Of a DNA stretch of 29,595 bases, positions 8,299 through 16,678 are shown piece after piece; the first letter of the stretch is position 1, and each line of letters opens with the position of its first letter. A program made the position numbers and the translations under genes. Origin of the DNA: Nautiliaceae bacterium (GTDB lineage: Bacteria > Campylobacterota > Campylobacteria > Campylobacterales > Nautiliaceae); assembly GCA_027062985.1 (NCBI GenBank), contig JAMOSR010000097.1:1-29595 (forward strand), read 5' to 3'. A model generated the notes under the pieces. It did not search any database. It was not told where the DNA came from and saw only the letters and a program-made list of their open reading frames with translations.

Positions 8299-8337
8299 AA
8301 AAGAAAAAAAGAAAAAAAGCAGATTATAATCTGCTTT
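8299..8337 (-). terminator. Intrinsic terminator of rpsU, overlapping its stop codon
   Basis: A perfect palindrome with 11-base arms (8316-8326 and 8327-8337; core GCAGATTATAATCTGC) is followed on the minus strand by a T-rich tract of about 17 bases with single C interruptions (8299-8318). The rpsU stop codon (8324-8326) is inside the stem. On the plus strand there is no U-tract after the hairpin, so it should act mainly on rpsU. Confidence 0.8.
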
Positions 8338-8536
8338 CGTATCTTCTAAGCATCCAAAGTTTTCTAAGGATTTTTTTACGAGTAGCGATTTTTTCTTTTT
8401 TGCGTCTTTCGCTTGGAGGTTCGTAAAATCTTCTTTTTCTAACTTCAACTACGATAAGGTTTCTGTCAACCTGTCTTTTAAACTTTCTGTAAGCAGATTC
8501 GAAATCTTCTCCCGGATGTACTACGATTCCTGGCAC
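8324..8536 (-). CDS. rpsU: 30S ribosomal protein S21
   Basis: A 70-residue S21, the usual family length, with the typical start PGIVVHPGEDFESAYRKFKR, the central RKRRFYEPPSERRKK and a basic C-terminus. S21 sits near the 3' end of 16S rRNA and helps initiation. I chose GTG at 8534-8536. The longest ORF begins at a GTG 12 bases earlier (8546-8548), but that codon is inside a near-perfect anti-Shine-Dalgarno match (AAAGGTGGTGA), which then sits 5 bases before the chosen GTG. The gene is monocistronic, with its own divergent promoter and terminator. Confidence 0.95.
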   Translation of the reverse strand: MPGIVVHPGEDFESAYRKFKRQVDRNLIVVEVRKRRFYEPPSERRKKEKIATRKKILRKLWMLRRYESRL

Positions 8537-8541
8537 TGCTC

Positions 8542-8552
8542 TCACCACCTTT
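8542..8552 (-). promoter_or_regulatory. Unusually long Shine-Dalgarno of rpsU
   Basis: AAAGGTGGTGA differs by one base from the full complement of the 16S rRNA 3' end (AAAGGAGGTGA). It is 5 bases before the GTG start and decides that start. The strength of the site suits a ribosomal protein with a non-ATG start. Confidence 0.75.
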
Positions 8553-8577
8553 CTTCAAAATTTGTTTTGCAAACCGC

Positions 8578-8602
8578 ATTTTATCATAAAATGTGATAAA
8601 AT
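8578..8602. promoter_or_regulatory. Divergent, mirror-image -10 elements for rpsU and the spherulin-4-like gene
   Basis: The 9-mer TGATAAAAT occurs once on each strand: minus-strand copy at 8578-8586 and plus-strand copy at 8594-8602, pointing away from each other with 7 bases between. Each is an extended -10 (TGxTAAAAT-like) about 20-40 bases from its gene start. The two RNA polymerase sites overlap, so the promoters probably exclude one another. Confidence 0.55.
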
Positions 8603-8622
8603 TGAAACTAAAAAGGACGGTT

Positions 8623-9336
8623 ATGAAAAAATATTTCCTTCTTATAGGGATATTGTTTTTAACTAGTTGCGGGATTAGCGTTGTAAAGGAGAGTTCTAAT
8701 AGGGGATTGATAATACCGGCTTATTTTTATGACAGTGATTTATGGCAAAAAGTAATAGACGCTGATGCGGATATTGTGGCTATTGTAAATCCCGACAACG
8801 GTCCTGGGAACAGTAAAGACAGTTTTTATACCCATAAAATAGAAGATTTGATTGCAAAAGGCAAGAAACCGGTTGGATATGTATATACCACTTACGCTCA
8901 AAGAAATATAGAAATAGTTAAAGACGAAATAGATAAATGGATAGAATTTTATCCCAAGATAGAAGGTTTTTTTATAGATGAAGTTACCAGTGATGCGGTT
9001 CATTATGATTATTACAGCGACCTTAAAGACTATATTTTATCAAAAGGGGATTATTACATTGTTTTAAATCCCGGGACTATGCCAAACGCCGTTTATTTTT
9101 CTTTAGCGGATAATATTGTTGTTTATGAAGGAAATGCTTCTTTAATTCCAAATAAAACATGTGAAACATATACTGATAAATCCTCTATTATTGTATATGA
9201 CGCAAATGAGACTCAAATGAAAGACATTTTATATAAATACAGATGCAGGTATCTTTATGTGACGGATGATAGCGGGAGTAATCCTTACGATACGCTTCCT
9301 GGTTATTTTGATGAGGAAATAAAATTATTAAAATGA
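8623..9336 (+). CDS. Spherulin-4-like (spherulation-specific family 4) lipoprotein
   Basis: 237 residues. The signal peptide ends in a lipobox (FLTSC, Cys16), so it is predicted to be membrane-anchored outside the cytoplasm. The mature part shows the family hallmarks in order: GLIIPAYFYDSDLW, VAIVNPDNGPGNS, KPVGYVYTTYAQR, a helix with IDKWIEFYP, the GFFIDEVTSD strand with paired acidic residues, YIVLNPGT and a late VTDDSG. This TIM-barrel family is related to glycoside hydrolases of the endo-alpha-1,4-polygalactosaminidase type; the acidic FIDE motif is the likely active-site strand. The substrate is unknown, possibly a surface polysaccharide. A longer reading begins at a GTG (8593) inside the promoter; the ATG at 8623 has AAAGGA upstream and a clean signal peptide. 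Confidence 0.85.
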   Translation: MKKYFLLIGILFLTSCGISVVKESSNRGLIIPAYFYDSDLWQKVIDADADIVAIVNPDNGPGNSKDSFYTHKIEDLIAKGKKPVGYVYTTYAQRNIEIVKDEIDKWIEFYPKIEGFFIDEVTSDAVHYDYYSDLKDYILSKGDYYIVLNPGTMPNAVYFSLADNIVVYEGNASLIPNKTCETYTDKSSIIVYDANETQMKDILYKYRCRYLYVTDDSGSNPYDTLPGYFDEEIKLLK

Positions 9337-9342
9337 TATAAT
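9337..9342 (+). promoter_or_regulatory. -10 box of the pyrG operon
   Basis: TATAAT preceded by TGA (the stop codon of the spherulin-4-like gene), 20 bases before the pyrG ATG. It is immediately downstream of the previous stop, so the long pyrG-recJ operon has its own start even though read-through from upstream is possible. Confidence 0.6.
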
Positions 9343-9362
9343 TTCAATAAAAAAGGGAATAA

Positions 9363-10997
9363 ATGACAAAATATATTTTTGTAACGGGCGGTGTTTTAAG
9401 TTCTCTTGGAAAAGGTATAACATCGGCTTCGATAGCCACTCTTTTGCAGCATAGCGGGCTTAAAGTTTCAATGGTAAAAATAGACCCTTATATTAACGTC
9501 GACCCCGGGACTATGTCTCCTTTTGAACACGGAGAGGTTTTTGTAACGGAAGACGGGGCTGAGACGGATTTGGATATAGGAAATTACGAAAGGTTTTTAA
9601 ATAAAAATTTAAGCAAAAAAAATAACTTTACCACAGGACAGATATATTTAAGCGTAATAGAAAAAGAAAGGCGCGGAGATTATCTTGGAAAAACGGTTCA
9701 GATTATCCCTCATATTACGGATGAGATTAAAAGAAGAATAAAAGACGTCGCAAAAGATGTTGACGTAGTAGTTGTTGAACTTGGAGGAACTGTCGGGGAT
9801 ATAGAAGGACTGCCTTTTTTAGAAGCCGTCAGACAGATTAAACACGAAGTAGGAAAAAATAACGCCATGTTTGTTCATGTAACTCTTATTCCTTACATTA
9901 AAGCCGCCGGAGAGCTTAAGACCAAACCCACTCAGCACAGCGTTCAGGAACTCAGACGTATAGGAATTACTCCTCATATGATTGTTTGCAGAACGGAAAA
10001 ACCCCTTCCAAAATCTTTAAAAGAAAAACTGGCAGACTCTTGTGATGTAGAAAGAGATTCGGTAATTGAGGCGGTTGACGCTCCTACCGTTTATCAGGTG
10101 CCTTTAAATTTTTTAAATCAAGATATTTTAAAGCCTATTGCCAGACAGCTTGATTTAGGTGAACTTCATCCGGATATGAGTGAATGGAACTATCTGGTTA
10201 AAAAAATCATATCTCCTCAAAAAGAGGTGAAAATAGCGTTTGTAGGAAAATATCTGCAGCTTAAAGAATCATATAAATCTCTTATAGAGTCTTTAATCCA
10301 CAGTGGGGCTCATCTTGATATGAGAGTCGATATAGAATGGGTGGACAGTGAAAAACTTGAAAAAATGAGCGAAGAGGAAATGGCCGAAACGTTTTCGGAA
10401 GTTAGCGGTATTCTGGTTCCCGGAGGTTTTGGGGAAAGAGGAGTTGAGGGTAAACTAAAAGCCATTAAATACGCCAGGGAAAACAAAATACCTTATCTTG
10501 GTATATGTCTTGGAATGCAGCTGGCTGTTATAGAATTCGCCAGAAACGTTTTAGGGCTTAAATACGCCAATTCTCAGGAGTTTGACCCTGATACCAGCGA
10601 GCCTGTAGTATATCTTATAGACGAATTTATTGACGCTAGCGGACAAAAACAGATAAGAACGCATACATCTCCTCTTGGCGGGACTATGAGGCTTGGGGGA
10701 TACGAGTGTCTGATTAAACCGGATACAAAACTACATGAGGCTTATAAAACGGATAAAGTAATAGAAAGACACCGCCACAGATACGAAGTTAACAGCGCTT
10801 ATGAAAAAGAGCTTGAAAAAAACGGTATGCTTGTAAGCGGTAAAAGTAAAGAAGGGCTTATAGAAGCTGTTGAGCTTAAAGACCATCCTTGGTTTGTAGG
10901 GGTTCAGTTTCATCCGGAATTTACCAATAAACTTAAAAATCCCAATAAGGTAATTATGTCTTTTGTGGAAAACGCATATAAATGTAAAAGATGCTGA
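9363..10997 (+). CDS. pyrG: CTP synthase
   Basis: PyrG makes CTP from UTP, ATP and glutamine in the cytoplasm. The 544-residue protein has the synthetase domain first: VTGGVLSSLGKGITSAS P-loop, DPYINVDPGTMSPFEHGEVFV, ELGGTVGDIEG and HSVQELRRIGI. The class I glutaminase domain follows at about 285-540: LVPGGFG, nucleophile Cys382 in LGICLGMQ, and the His517-Glu519 pair in QFHPEF. All key residues are present and the length is normal. It overlaps recJ by 7 bases; pyrG-recJ adjacency is also known from Helicobacter pylori. First gene of a six-gene run. Confidence 0.98.
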   Translation: MTKYIFVTGGVLSSLGKGITSASIATLLQHSGLKVSMVKIDPYINVDPGTMSPFEHGEVFVTEDGAETDLDIGNYERFLNKNLSKKNNFTTGQIYLSVIEKERRGDYLGKTVQIIPHITDEIKRRIKDVAKDVDVVVVELGGTVGDIEGLPFLEAVRQIKHEVGKNNAMFVHVTLIPYIKAAGELKTKPTQHSVQELRRIGITPHMIVCRTEKPLPKSLKEKLADSCDVERDSVIEAVDAPTVYQVPLNFLNQDILKPIARQLDLGELHPDMSEWNYLVKKIISPQKEVKIAFVGKYLQLKESYKSLIESLIHSGAHLDMRVDIEWVDSEKLEKMSEEEMAETFSEVSGILVPGGFGERGVEGKLKAIKYARENKIPYLGICLGMQLAVIEFARNVLGLKYANSQEFDPDTSEPVVYLIDEFIDASGQKQIRTHTSPLGGTMRLGGYECLIKPDTKLHEAYKTDKVIERHRHRYEVNSAYEKELEKNGMLVSGKSKEGLIEAVELKDHPWFVGVQFHPEFTNKLKNPNKVIMSFVENAYKCKRC

Positions 10998-12517
10998 CAA
11001 AAGATAAAATCAGAAGAATTCTCTCAAACAGGATAGAGGAATTAAGTTCTCTTAATCTTCCCCATTTTTCTCTTTTAAACGATATAACAAAAGCTTCTTT
11101 ACGCATAAAAAAAGCCGTTGAGAAAAAAGAAAAAATAGTTGTTGTTGGGGACTACGACGTTGACGGGGTTGTTAGTTCTTCTATTATGCATCTTTTTTTT
11201 AAAAACTTTTACGATAATTTTGAAATAGTTATTCCAGACAGGTTTGATGAGGGATACGGCCTTAGTCCAAAACTGCTTGAGAGAATAAAAGCCGATTTGA
11301 TAATTACCGTAGATAACGGTATTACTTCTTTTGAAGCCGCTAAAATATGTAAAGAAAAAGGGATAGATTTAATAATAACCGACCATCACACCCCTGTTTC
11401 TTGCGATAACCTTCCAAAAGCTTACGCAATCGTTAATCCTAAAACATCCCCCGATTTTCCTTTTAAGGAGATATGCGGGGCTGAGGTTGCATGGTATTTA
11501 TGTGCGGCTTTAAAACATCAAATGAAATTAAATACCGATTTAAGGGAATTTTTGGATATGCTCTCCATTGCCGTTATAGCAGATGTTATGCCCCTTACCC
11601 ATATGAACAGAACCCTTGTTAATATGGGGCTTAAAAGATTAAATAGGGCGTTAAAACCTTTTAGTGCGGCTATAAAAAGATTTTTTCAAAAGGAGCTTAA
11701 AAGCGAGGATATAGCTTTTCAGGTGGCACCGCGTCTTAATGCCGCTGGAAGAGTAAGTCATGCCTCTTTGGCTTTTAGGTTTTTAATTTCCCAAAACGAT
11801 GAAGAGGCTTTTAAATTGTGGCTTGAGCTTGACGGGATAAACAATAAAAGAAAAGAGATAGAAAAAAATATTCTTGAACAGATAAAAATTGACGAAAGTG
11901 ACGGTTTTTTGGTTGTTGAGGGAGATTTTCACGAAGGTGTTGTAGGAATAATAGCAAGCAGACTCGTTCACCGCTATAAAAAACCGGCTATAGTTTTAAG
12001 TAAAACTGCCGAAGGTTATAAAGGAAGCGGCAGAAGTCTTGGAAATATAGATATATTTGAAATGGTTGAGGAGTGTTCGGATATTCTTGAAGGGTTTGGC
12101 GGCCATAAAATGGCTTGCGGATTGAAACTGAAAGAGAAAAATTTAAAATTTTTAAAAGAAAAACTTAACGAAAAAGTTAAAAAATATCAAAAAGAAGATT
12201 TTTATATTGAGGATTTTGTCTTAGGAGAACTGCCTTTTAAAGAAATAGATTATGATTTATATGAAATTTTAAAAGAGTTTGAGCCTTATGGAGAGGGTAA
12301 TCCAAAACCTAAATTTACGGCTGAAGCTAAGGTGGAATATGTTTATAATCTCAAAGACAATCATTATAAGCTTGTTCTTTCTCAAGAAGACTGTTTTTTG
12401 CCAGCCGTTATTTTTAATTTTGATGAAGATTTTGAAGAGTATATAAAATTTAAGTTTTCCGTGGGTTTTAACGATTATAATAACGAAATTCAGCTGATTA
12501 TAGAGGAGATATTATGA
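10991..12517 (+). CDS. recJ: Single-stranded-DNA-specific exonuclease RecJ
   Basis: A 5'-3' single-strand exonuclease for recombination and mismatch repair. The 508-residue protein has the DHH phosphoesterase motifs: DYDVDG (Asp54, Asp56, Asp58), VDNG (108-110), DHHTP (131-135) and APRLNAAGR. The DHHA1 domain includes GVVGIIASRL, KGSGRSLG and the GFGGHKMACG glycine-rich motif, followed by an OB-like C-terminal part with EPYGEGNPKP. It is slightly shorter than the Escherichia coli protein, as usual in this phylum. The start ATG lies inside the end of pyrG. The next gene begins at its stop (ATGA), so the two are translationally coupled. Confidence 0.96.
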   Translation: MLTKDKIRRILSNRIEELSSLNLPHFSLLNDITKASLRIKKAVEKKEKIVVVGDYDVDGVVSSSIMHLFFKNFYDNFEIVIPDRFDEGYGLSPKLLERIKADLIITVDNGITSFEAAKICKEKGIDLIITDHHTPVSCDNLPKAYAIVNPKTSPDFPFKEICGAEVAWYLCAALKHQMKLNTDLREFLDMLSIAVIADVMPLTHMNRTLVNMGLKRLNRALKPFSAAIKRFFQKELKSEDIAFQVAPRLNAAGRVSHASLAFRFLISQNDEEAFKLWLELDGINNKRKEIEKNILEQIKIDESDGFLVVEGDFHEGVVGIIASRLVHRYKKPAIVLSKTAEGYKGSGRSLGNIDIFEMVEECSDILEGFGGHKMACGLKLKEKNLKFLKEKLNEKVKKYQKEDFYIEDFVLGELPFKEIDYDLYEILKEFEPYGEGNPKPKFTAEAKVEYVYNLKDNHYKLVLSQEDCFLPAVIFNFDEDFEEYIKFKFSVGFNDYNNEIQLIIEEIL

Positions 12518-12978
12518 GAGAACATCCTTTGTTTAAGACATTGGACGATAAGGAATATAAAATAGCGGTTGATTTTTTTATTAAAAGAGATGTGAGAGAA
12601 GGTGAAATTATAGTAAAGGAGGGCGATTTTTCCCAAAAGGCGTTTTTGCTTTTAGAGGGGGAAATAAGCGTTATGAAAGCTACTGTTTATGAGGACGAAT
12701 ATGTAATTACCAATATTAAAGCGCCTAGTGATGAGCTTTTTGGAGAAGTGAACTTAATAGACAGGGGACTTGTAAGTTCTACGATAAAAGCGGCTAAAAA
12801 CAGTAAAATACTTGAAATCGACCATAATGATTTTATTTCTTTAGTGGATACCTATCCTCAAATAGGTTCTAAAATGCTTTGGATTATAAGTTATAACTTG
12901 ACAAAACACCTCAGAAGAGCAGATAAAGACGTTATAACGCTTTTTAACGCATTGGTCGAGGTTGTTGAAAATGACTGA
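12514..12978 (+). CDS. Stand-alone cyclic-nucleotide-binding-fold protein
   Basis: 154 residues, made almost entirely of one Crp/Fnr-type beta-roll: GEIIVKEGDFSQKAFLLLEGEISV, then a FGEVNLID segment, STIKA, ILEIDHNDF and a C-terminal helix. There is no helix-turn-helix, kinase or channel part, so it is not a transcription factor by itself. In the phosphate-binding cassette the arginine usually found in R-S/A-A-T is not in the expected place (the sequence reads LVSSTIKA), so cAMP or cGMP binding is doubtful. It may instead bind another nucleotide, or act as a partner for a separate enzyme such as the GGDEF/EAL protein in the same operon. Overlaps recJ by 4 bases and the next gene by 8. Confidence 0.8.
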   Translation: MREHPLFKTLDDKEYKIAVDFFIKRDVREGEIIVKEGDFSQKAFLLLEGEISVMKATVYEDEYVITNIKAPSDELFGEVNLIDRGLVSSTIKAAKNSKILEIDHNDFISLVDTYPQIGSKMLWIISYNLTKHLRRADKDVITLFNALVEVVEND

Positions 12979-13693
12979 ATGGAGCAGGGTCAAAACTAAA
13001 GACGGCAGTTTTACTCTAAAGAGTTTTAAATATAACGAATGTTACCATTCAAGCGAGGGGGCTGTTGTAGAATCTTTATACAAACATATTTATCCGGCTT
13101 TTAAAGTAGCTGAAAAAAACGATTATTTCGGAGGGGAAATAGTTATTTTGGATATATGTTTCGGGCTTGGATATAATTCTTTTTTAAGCGTTCTTAAAAG
13201 ACCCGAGGGGGTTAAACTGAAAATAATCTCTCCCGAACTTGATTTGAATCTTATAAAAAGCCTTAAAAATTTTGATTATCCATCAGAATTTAATTCCATT
13301 AAACATATAATAAATAAGGTCAGCGAAAATTTGTATTATAAAGATGAAAATGTTACAATAGATGTTCAAATAAAAGATGCGAGGGAATTTATAAAAAGTT
13401 TGAAAAAAGTTGATATAATATATCAGGACGCTTTTTCACCGAAAGTGAATAAAGAGCTCTGGACTAAAGGGTATTTTGAGGATATAAAAAAAATTATAAA
13501 CCCAAAAGGCGTTTTAACCACATATTCCGTGGCAACGCCTGTTAGATGCGCTTTATATAAGCTTGGGTTTAATTTATATACGCATCCTTATGAAAATATA
13601 AGAAAAGGGACAATAGCGTCTTTAAGCGAACTTGATTTTGAAAGGGTGGATTTTGAAGAGAAGCTTAAAAGGATTGAGTGTTATACTTATTAA
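12971..13693 (+). CDS. MnmC-like tRNA U34 methyltransferase (methyltransferase domain only)
   Basis: 240 residues. It shows the methyltransferase half of MnmC (DUF752/MnmC2), which converts 5-aminomethyl-2-thiouridine at the tRNA wobble position to mnm5s2U with SAM. Visible motifs are SAM-binding ILDICFGLGYNSFL (about 60-73), the acidic DAREF strand, and IIYQDAFSPKVNKELWT, the family's typical D-A-F-x-P-x-x-x-x-x-L-W motif. The FAD-dependent oxidase half of the enterobacterial fusion is absent, as in many bacteria. The longest reading begins with TTG at 12962; ATG at 12971 fits better, with GAGG about 9 bases upstream and an 8-base overlap with the previous gene. Confidence 0.82.
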   Translation: MTEWSRVKTKDGSFTLKSFKYNECYHSSEGAVVESLYKHIYPAFKVAEKNDYFGGEIVILDICFGLGYNSFLSVLKRPEGVKLKIISPELDLNLIKSLKNFDYPSEFNSIKHIINKVSENLYYKDENVTIDVQIKDAREFIKSLKKVDIIYQDAFSPKVNKELWTKGYFEDIKKIINPKGVLTTYSVATPVRCALYKLGFNLYTHPYENIRKGTIASLSELDFERVDFEEKLKRIECYTY

Positions 13694-13705
13694 GAAAGGG
13701 ATTTT

Positions 13706-14632
13706 GTGAAAAAATTTTTGATATTGGCGATATTCGTTATGTTAAACGCACAGCCGATTGTTCCTATTCCCGAACACGTAGATTATAATAAAGATAAAGC
13801 TTTTATCGGAAAAATACTTTTTTTTGACCCTAATATTTCAAGAGACGGTAAAGTCAGCTGTGCTTCCTGTCATGAGCCTCAATTTGGAGGGGCGGATAAT
13901 AAACAGTTTTCAATAGGGGTATTTGGTAGAATTGATAAACCTATGAACTCCCCGCCTGCTTTTAACGCCGTATTTAACTACCGGCAGTTTTGGAACGGAA
14001 GGGCTAAAAACCTTCAGGAGCAGGCCAGAATGGCAAATCAGGACCATTTTGAGATGGATATGACCGATGCGCTGTTGGAAAAGAGAGTAAATGCCAATCC
14101 TATGTATAAAAAGCTTTTTAAAAACGTATATAAAAGCGATTATATTACAGCAGACATGGTTTATGACGCTATTGCCGAATTTGAAAAAGCTCTTATTACT
14201 CCAAACAGCAGATTTGACAAATATCTTAAAGGAGATAAAAAAGCTTTAAACGAAGAAGAAAAAAGAGGATATTTTCTTTTTAAGGCATACGGCTGTGTAA
14301 CATGTCACAACGGTGTTAATATGGGGGGAAACTCATTTCAAAAGCTTGGTGTGTTTTTTGAGAAGATATCTCTTCCAAGGGGAAGAGACAGGTATGAGGT
14401 TACAAAACGGGAAGAAGATAAATATGTATATAAAGTTCCGAGTCTTAGGAATATAGCCGTTACGCCCCCTTATATGCACAACGGAAATGTGAAAAATTTA
14501 AAAAAGGCTATAGTGTTAATGGGAAAGTATAATTTAGGTATAGATTTGCCAGAAAAAGACGTGGATGCTATTTATGCCTTTTTTCAAGCACTTACGGGCG
14601 AAATGCCTAAAATACTAAATAAAGAGCGGTAA
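13706..14632 (+). CDS. Dihaem cytochrome c peroxidase (CcpA/MauG family)
   Basis: 308 residues, exported to the periplasm by an N-terminal signal peptide ending near LNAQP. Two haem c sites are visible: CASCH (52-56) and CVTCH (197-201), spaced as in bacterial dihaem peroxidases. Other family marks are GKILFFDPNISRDGKVSC, FNYRQFWNGRAKNLQEQA and, near the end, VPSLRNIAVTPPYMHNG with the Met that commonly ligates a haem. It reduces hydrogen peroxide with electrons from small cytochromes or the quinol pool. The start is GTG with AAAGGG upstream. It follows the methyltransferase by 12 bases and abuts the next gene (TAAATG). Confidence 0.93.
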   Translation: MKKFLILAIFVMLNAQPIVPIPEHVDYNKDKAFIGKILFFDPNISRDGKVSCASCHEPQFGGADNKQFSIGVFGRIDKPMNSPPAFNAVFNYRQFWNGRAKNLQEQARMANQDHFEMDMTDALLEKRVNANPMYKKLFKNVYKSDYITADMVYDAIAEFEKALITPNSRFDKYLKGDKKALNEEEKRGYFLFKAYGCVTCHNGVNMGGNSFQKLGVFFEKISLPRGRDRYEVTKREEDKYVYKVPSLRNIAVTPPYMHNGNVKNLKKAIVLMGKYNLGIDLPEKDVDAIYAFFQALTGEMPKILNKER

Positions 14633-16678
14633 ATGAAATCGTTTAAAGTATGGATAGCAGGTTTAATAGGATTGACAGTAATAGCGGGAGTTTTTTATTT
14701 TAATAAGTTTGTAAAAGAGTATTTTGTTAACAGCAGCGATATTTTATATAAAATTAATCTCCTAAAAGAAGAGGAAAATAAATTAAATTATCATATACTT
14801 TACGCAAGTTTGTATCTTTATTACAACAACGATTTAATAGCAACGGATGTCAAGCGGATTAAAAGCAATATTAAAAACCTTGAGTTTAATGAGTTTTTTA
14901 AGAATCATTACAAGTTGTCTTATGAGAGGTTTTTGGAATATAAAAGGGCGTTTTTGAAAAAAGAGGATTTGGTTTTTGAATTTTTACGCTACAATATGCC
15001 GGTTAAAAACTCTTTTATGTTTCTTGGAAGCTCTATTCCTTATCTCTTTTTTAACACTGAAAAATCGAAAAAAGAACTTTTAAAGATAATCTCTTCTGTT
15101 TTTTTGGCAAAGACGGCTATTGACGATGATTTTTTAAAAAAGATAAATTTGAAAGAAGTACAAAAACTTTTAAATGAAAAAAATCAGTATAATATTGCTT
15201 TTTACAGAAATTTAAAAATATTTTTAAAATATTTCCCTAAATATAAAATTTATCTCGAAACAATTCTTAATTATCCTACGGAACGTTATCTTAACGCTGC
15301 TTTAAAAAGTTTTTTAAAAACTACAAAAATAGATTTACGTTTTTTTGAACTTCTTTCTTTGCTTATGATACTTTTTATACTGAGTGTTACTATCAGTCTT
15401 ATTGTGCTTATTTATAAACTTGAAGAGAAAATTAAAGAAGCCGTTTTTCTTGCCGAATACGACCAGCTTACCCTTCTTGCAAACAGGATTAAATTCAATA
15501 ATGATTTAAAAAAGATTAAAAAACCCGGACTTATAGTTTTTAATATAGATAAATTTAAAAATATTAACGATTTTTTCGGTACCAAAGTAGGGGACGATGT
15601 ATTAAAATTTATAGCCAATGAGCTTGTTAAATTTATAGAAAAACAGATGCCAAATGCAAAAGTTTATAGGCTTGGCGCCGATGATTTCGGGATTTTATTC
15701 GACCAGGAAAACTGTTGTAAAGAAAAGATGATACAAACAGCAAGAGAGTTTATCAAGTATATAGAATCCAAAATATTTATGCAGGATAATACAGAACTTA
15801 GAATTTCTATGAGTGCCGGAATAGCATGTGAGGAGCCTTTACTTGAAAATGCCGATATAGCCGTAAAAACAATAAAAAAGGACGTAAAAGAAAAAGTCGG
15901 AGTGTTTGAGGAAGAGCTTAATCTTTTTATAAAAGATAACATTCAAAAGTCTAATGAAATTAAAAAAGCGATAGAAAAAGACTGGATTATCCCTTATTTT
16001 CAGCCTATTTTCGATAAACAGTTAAATGTTTTTAAATATGAAGTGCTTTGCAGGGTAAAATTTCCAAAAGGAGAAATCAGAAGTATTTATCCTTATTTAG
16101 GTATTCTTAAAGAGAATAAAATGTATCATTTTATAACTCAAAAAATTCTCTCGCATTCATTGAGAATTTTAAAAAAATATCCTCATGTGAGTCTTAGTAT
16201 TAACCTTTCTATTGAAGATGTTATAAATAAACAGATAAAAGAGTACATATTTAAACATTTTGTTGAATATGATATTGCTAAAAGAGTGACATTTGAAATA
16301 CTTGAGAGCGATATAAGCGATTATGAAATGCTTGAGGAGTTTGTAAGAATGCTAAAAAAATATAAAATCGAATTTGCGATAGATGATTTTGGAAGTGGTT
16401 ATTCAAATTTTGCTAGAGTCTTAAAACTTGATGCAGATTATTTAAAAATAGACGGAAGTTTGATAAAAAATATAGATAAAGACGAGCATTCTAAACTTAT
16501 AGTTGAAACTATTGTGGATTTTGCAAAAAAAAGCGATATGAAAACGGTGGCCGAATTTGTTCATAGCAAAGAGGTTTTTGAAATAACAAAAGAGATTGGT
16601 ATAGATTATTTTCAGGGATTTTATTTAGGAGAACCTCAACCGGAAGAAAAATGTAAATTTTTTGTAAAAAATAAGTAG
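14633..16678 (+). CDS. Membrane GGDEF-EAL protein with degenerate GGDEF, probable c-di-GMP phosphodiesterase
   Basis: 681 residues. A first transmembrane segment (about 6-25), a helical extracytoplasmic region (about 30-235), and a second transmembrane segment (about 238-262) anchor two cytoplasmic domains. In the GGDEF domain (about 272-420) the signature reads GADDF (348-352), so cyclase activity is doubtful; it may bind GTP as a regulator. The EAL domain (about 435-680) reads EVL at 470-472 and keeps SINLS, FEILESD, DDFGSGYSN (from Asp584), KIDGSLI, TVAEFV and the final GIDYFQGF, so hydrolysis of c-di-GMP is likely. It directly follows the peroxidase gene with no gap, hinting at a redox or haem-linked input, but nothing in the sensor region proves this. 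Confidence 0.9.
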   Translation: MKSFKVWIAGLIGLTVIAGVFYFNKFVKEYFVNSSDILYKINLLKEEENKLNYHILYASLYLYYNNDLIATDVKRIKSNIKNLEFNEFFKNHYKLSYERFLEYKRAFLKKEDLVFEFLRYNMPVKNSFMFLGSSIPYLFFNTEKSKKELLKIISSVFLAKTAIDDDFLKKINLKEVQKLLNEKNQYNIAFYRNLKIFLKYFPKYKIYLETILNYPTERYLNAALKSFLKTTKIDLRFFELLSLLMILFILSVTISLIVLIYKLEEKIKEAVFLAEYDQLTLLANRIKFNNDLKKIKKPGLIVFNIDKFKNINDFFGTKVGDDVLKFIANELVKFIEKQMPNAKVYRLGADDFGILFDQENCCKEKMIQTAREFIKYIESKIFMQDNTELRISMSAGIACEEPLLENADIAVKTIKKDVKEKVGVFEEELNLFIKDNIQKSNEIKKAIEKDWIIPYFQPIFDKQLNVFKYEVLCRVKFPKGEIRSIYPYLGILKENKMYHFITQKILSHSLRILKKYPHVSLSINLSIEDVINKQIKEYIFKHFVEYDIAKRVTFEILESDISDYEMLEEFVRMLKKYKIEFAIDDFGSGYSNFARVLKLDADYLKIDGSLIKNIDKDEHSKLIVETIVDFAKKSDMKTVAEFVHSKEVFEITKEIGIDYFQGFYLGEPQPEEKCKFFVKNK

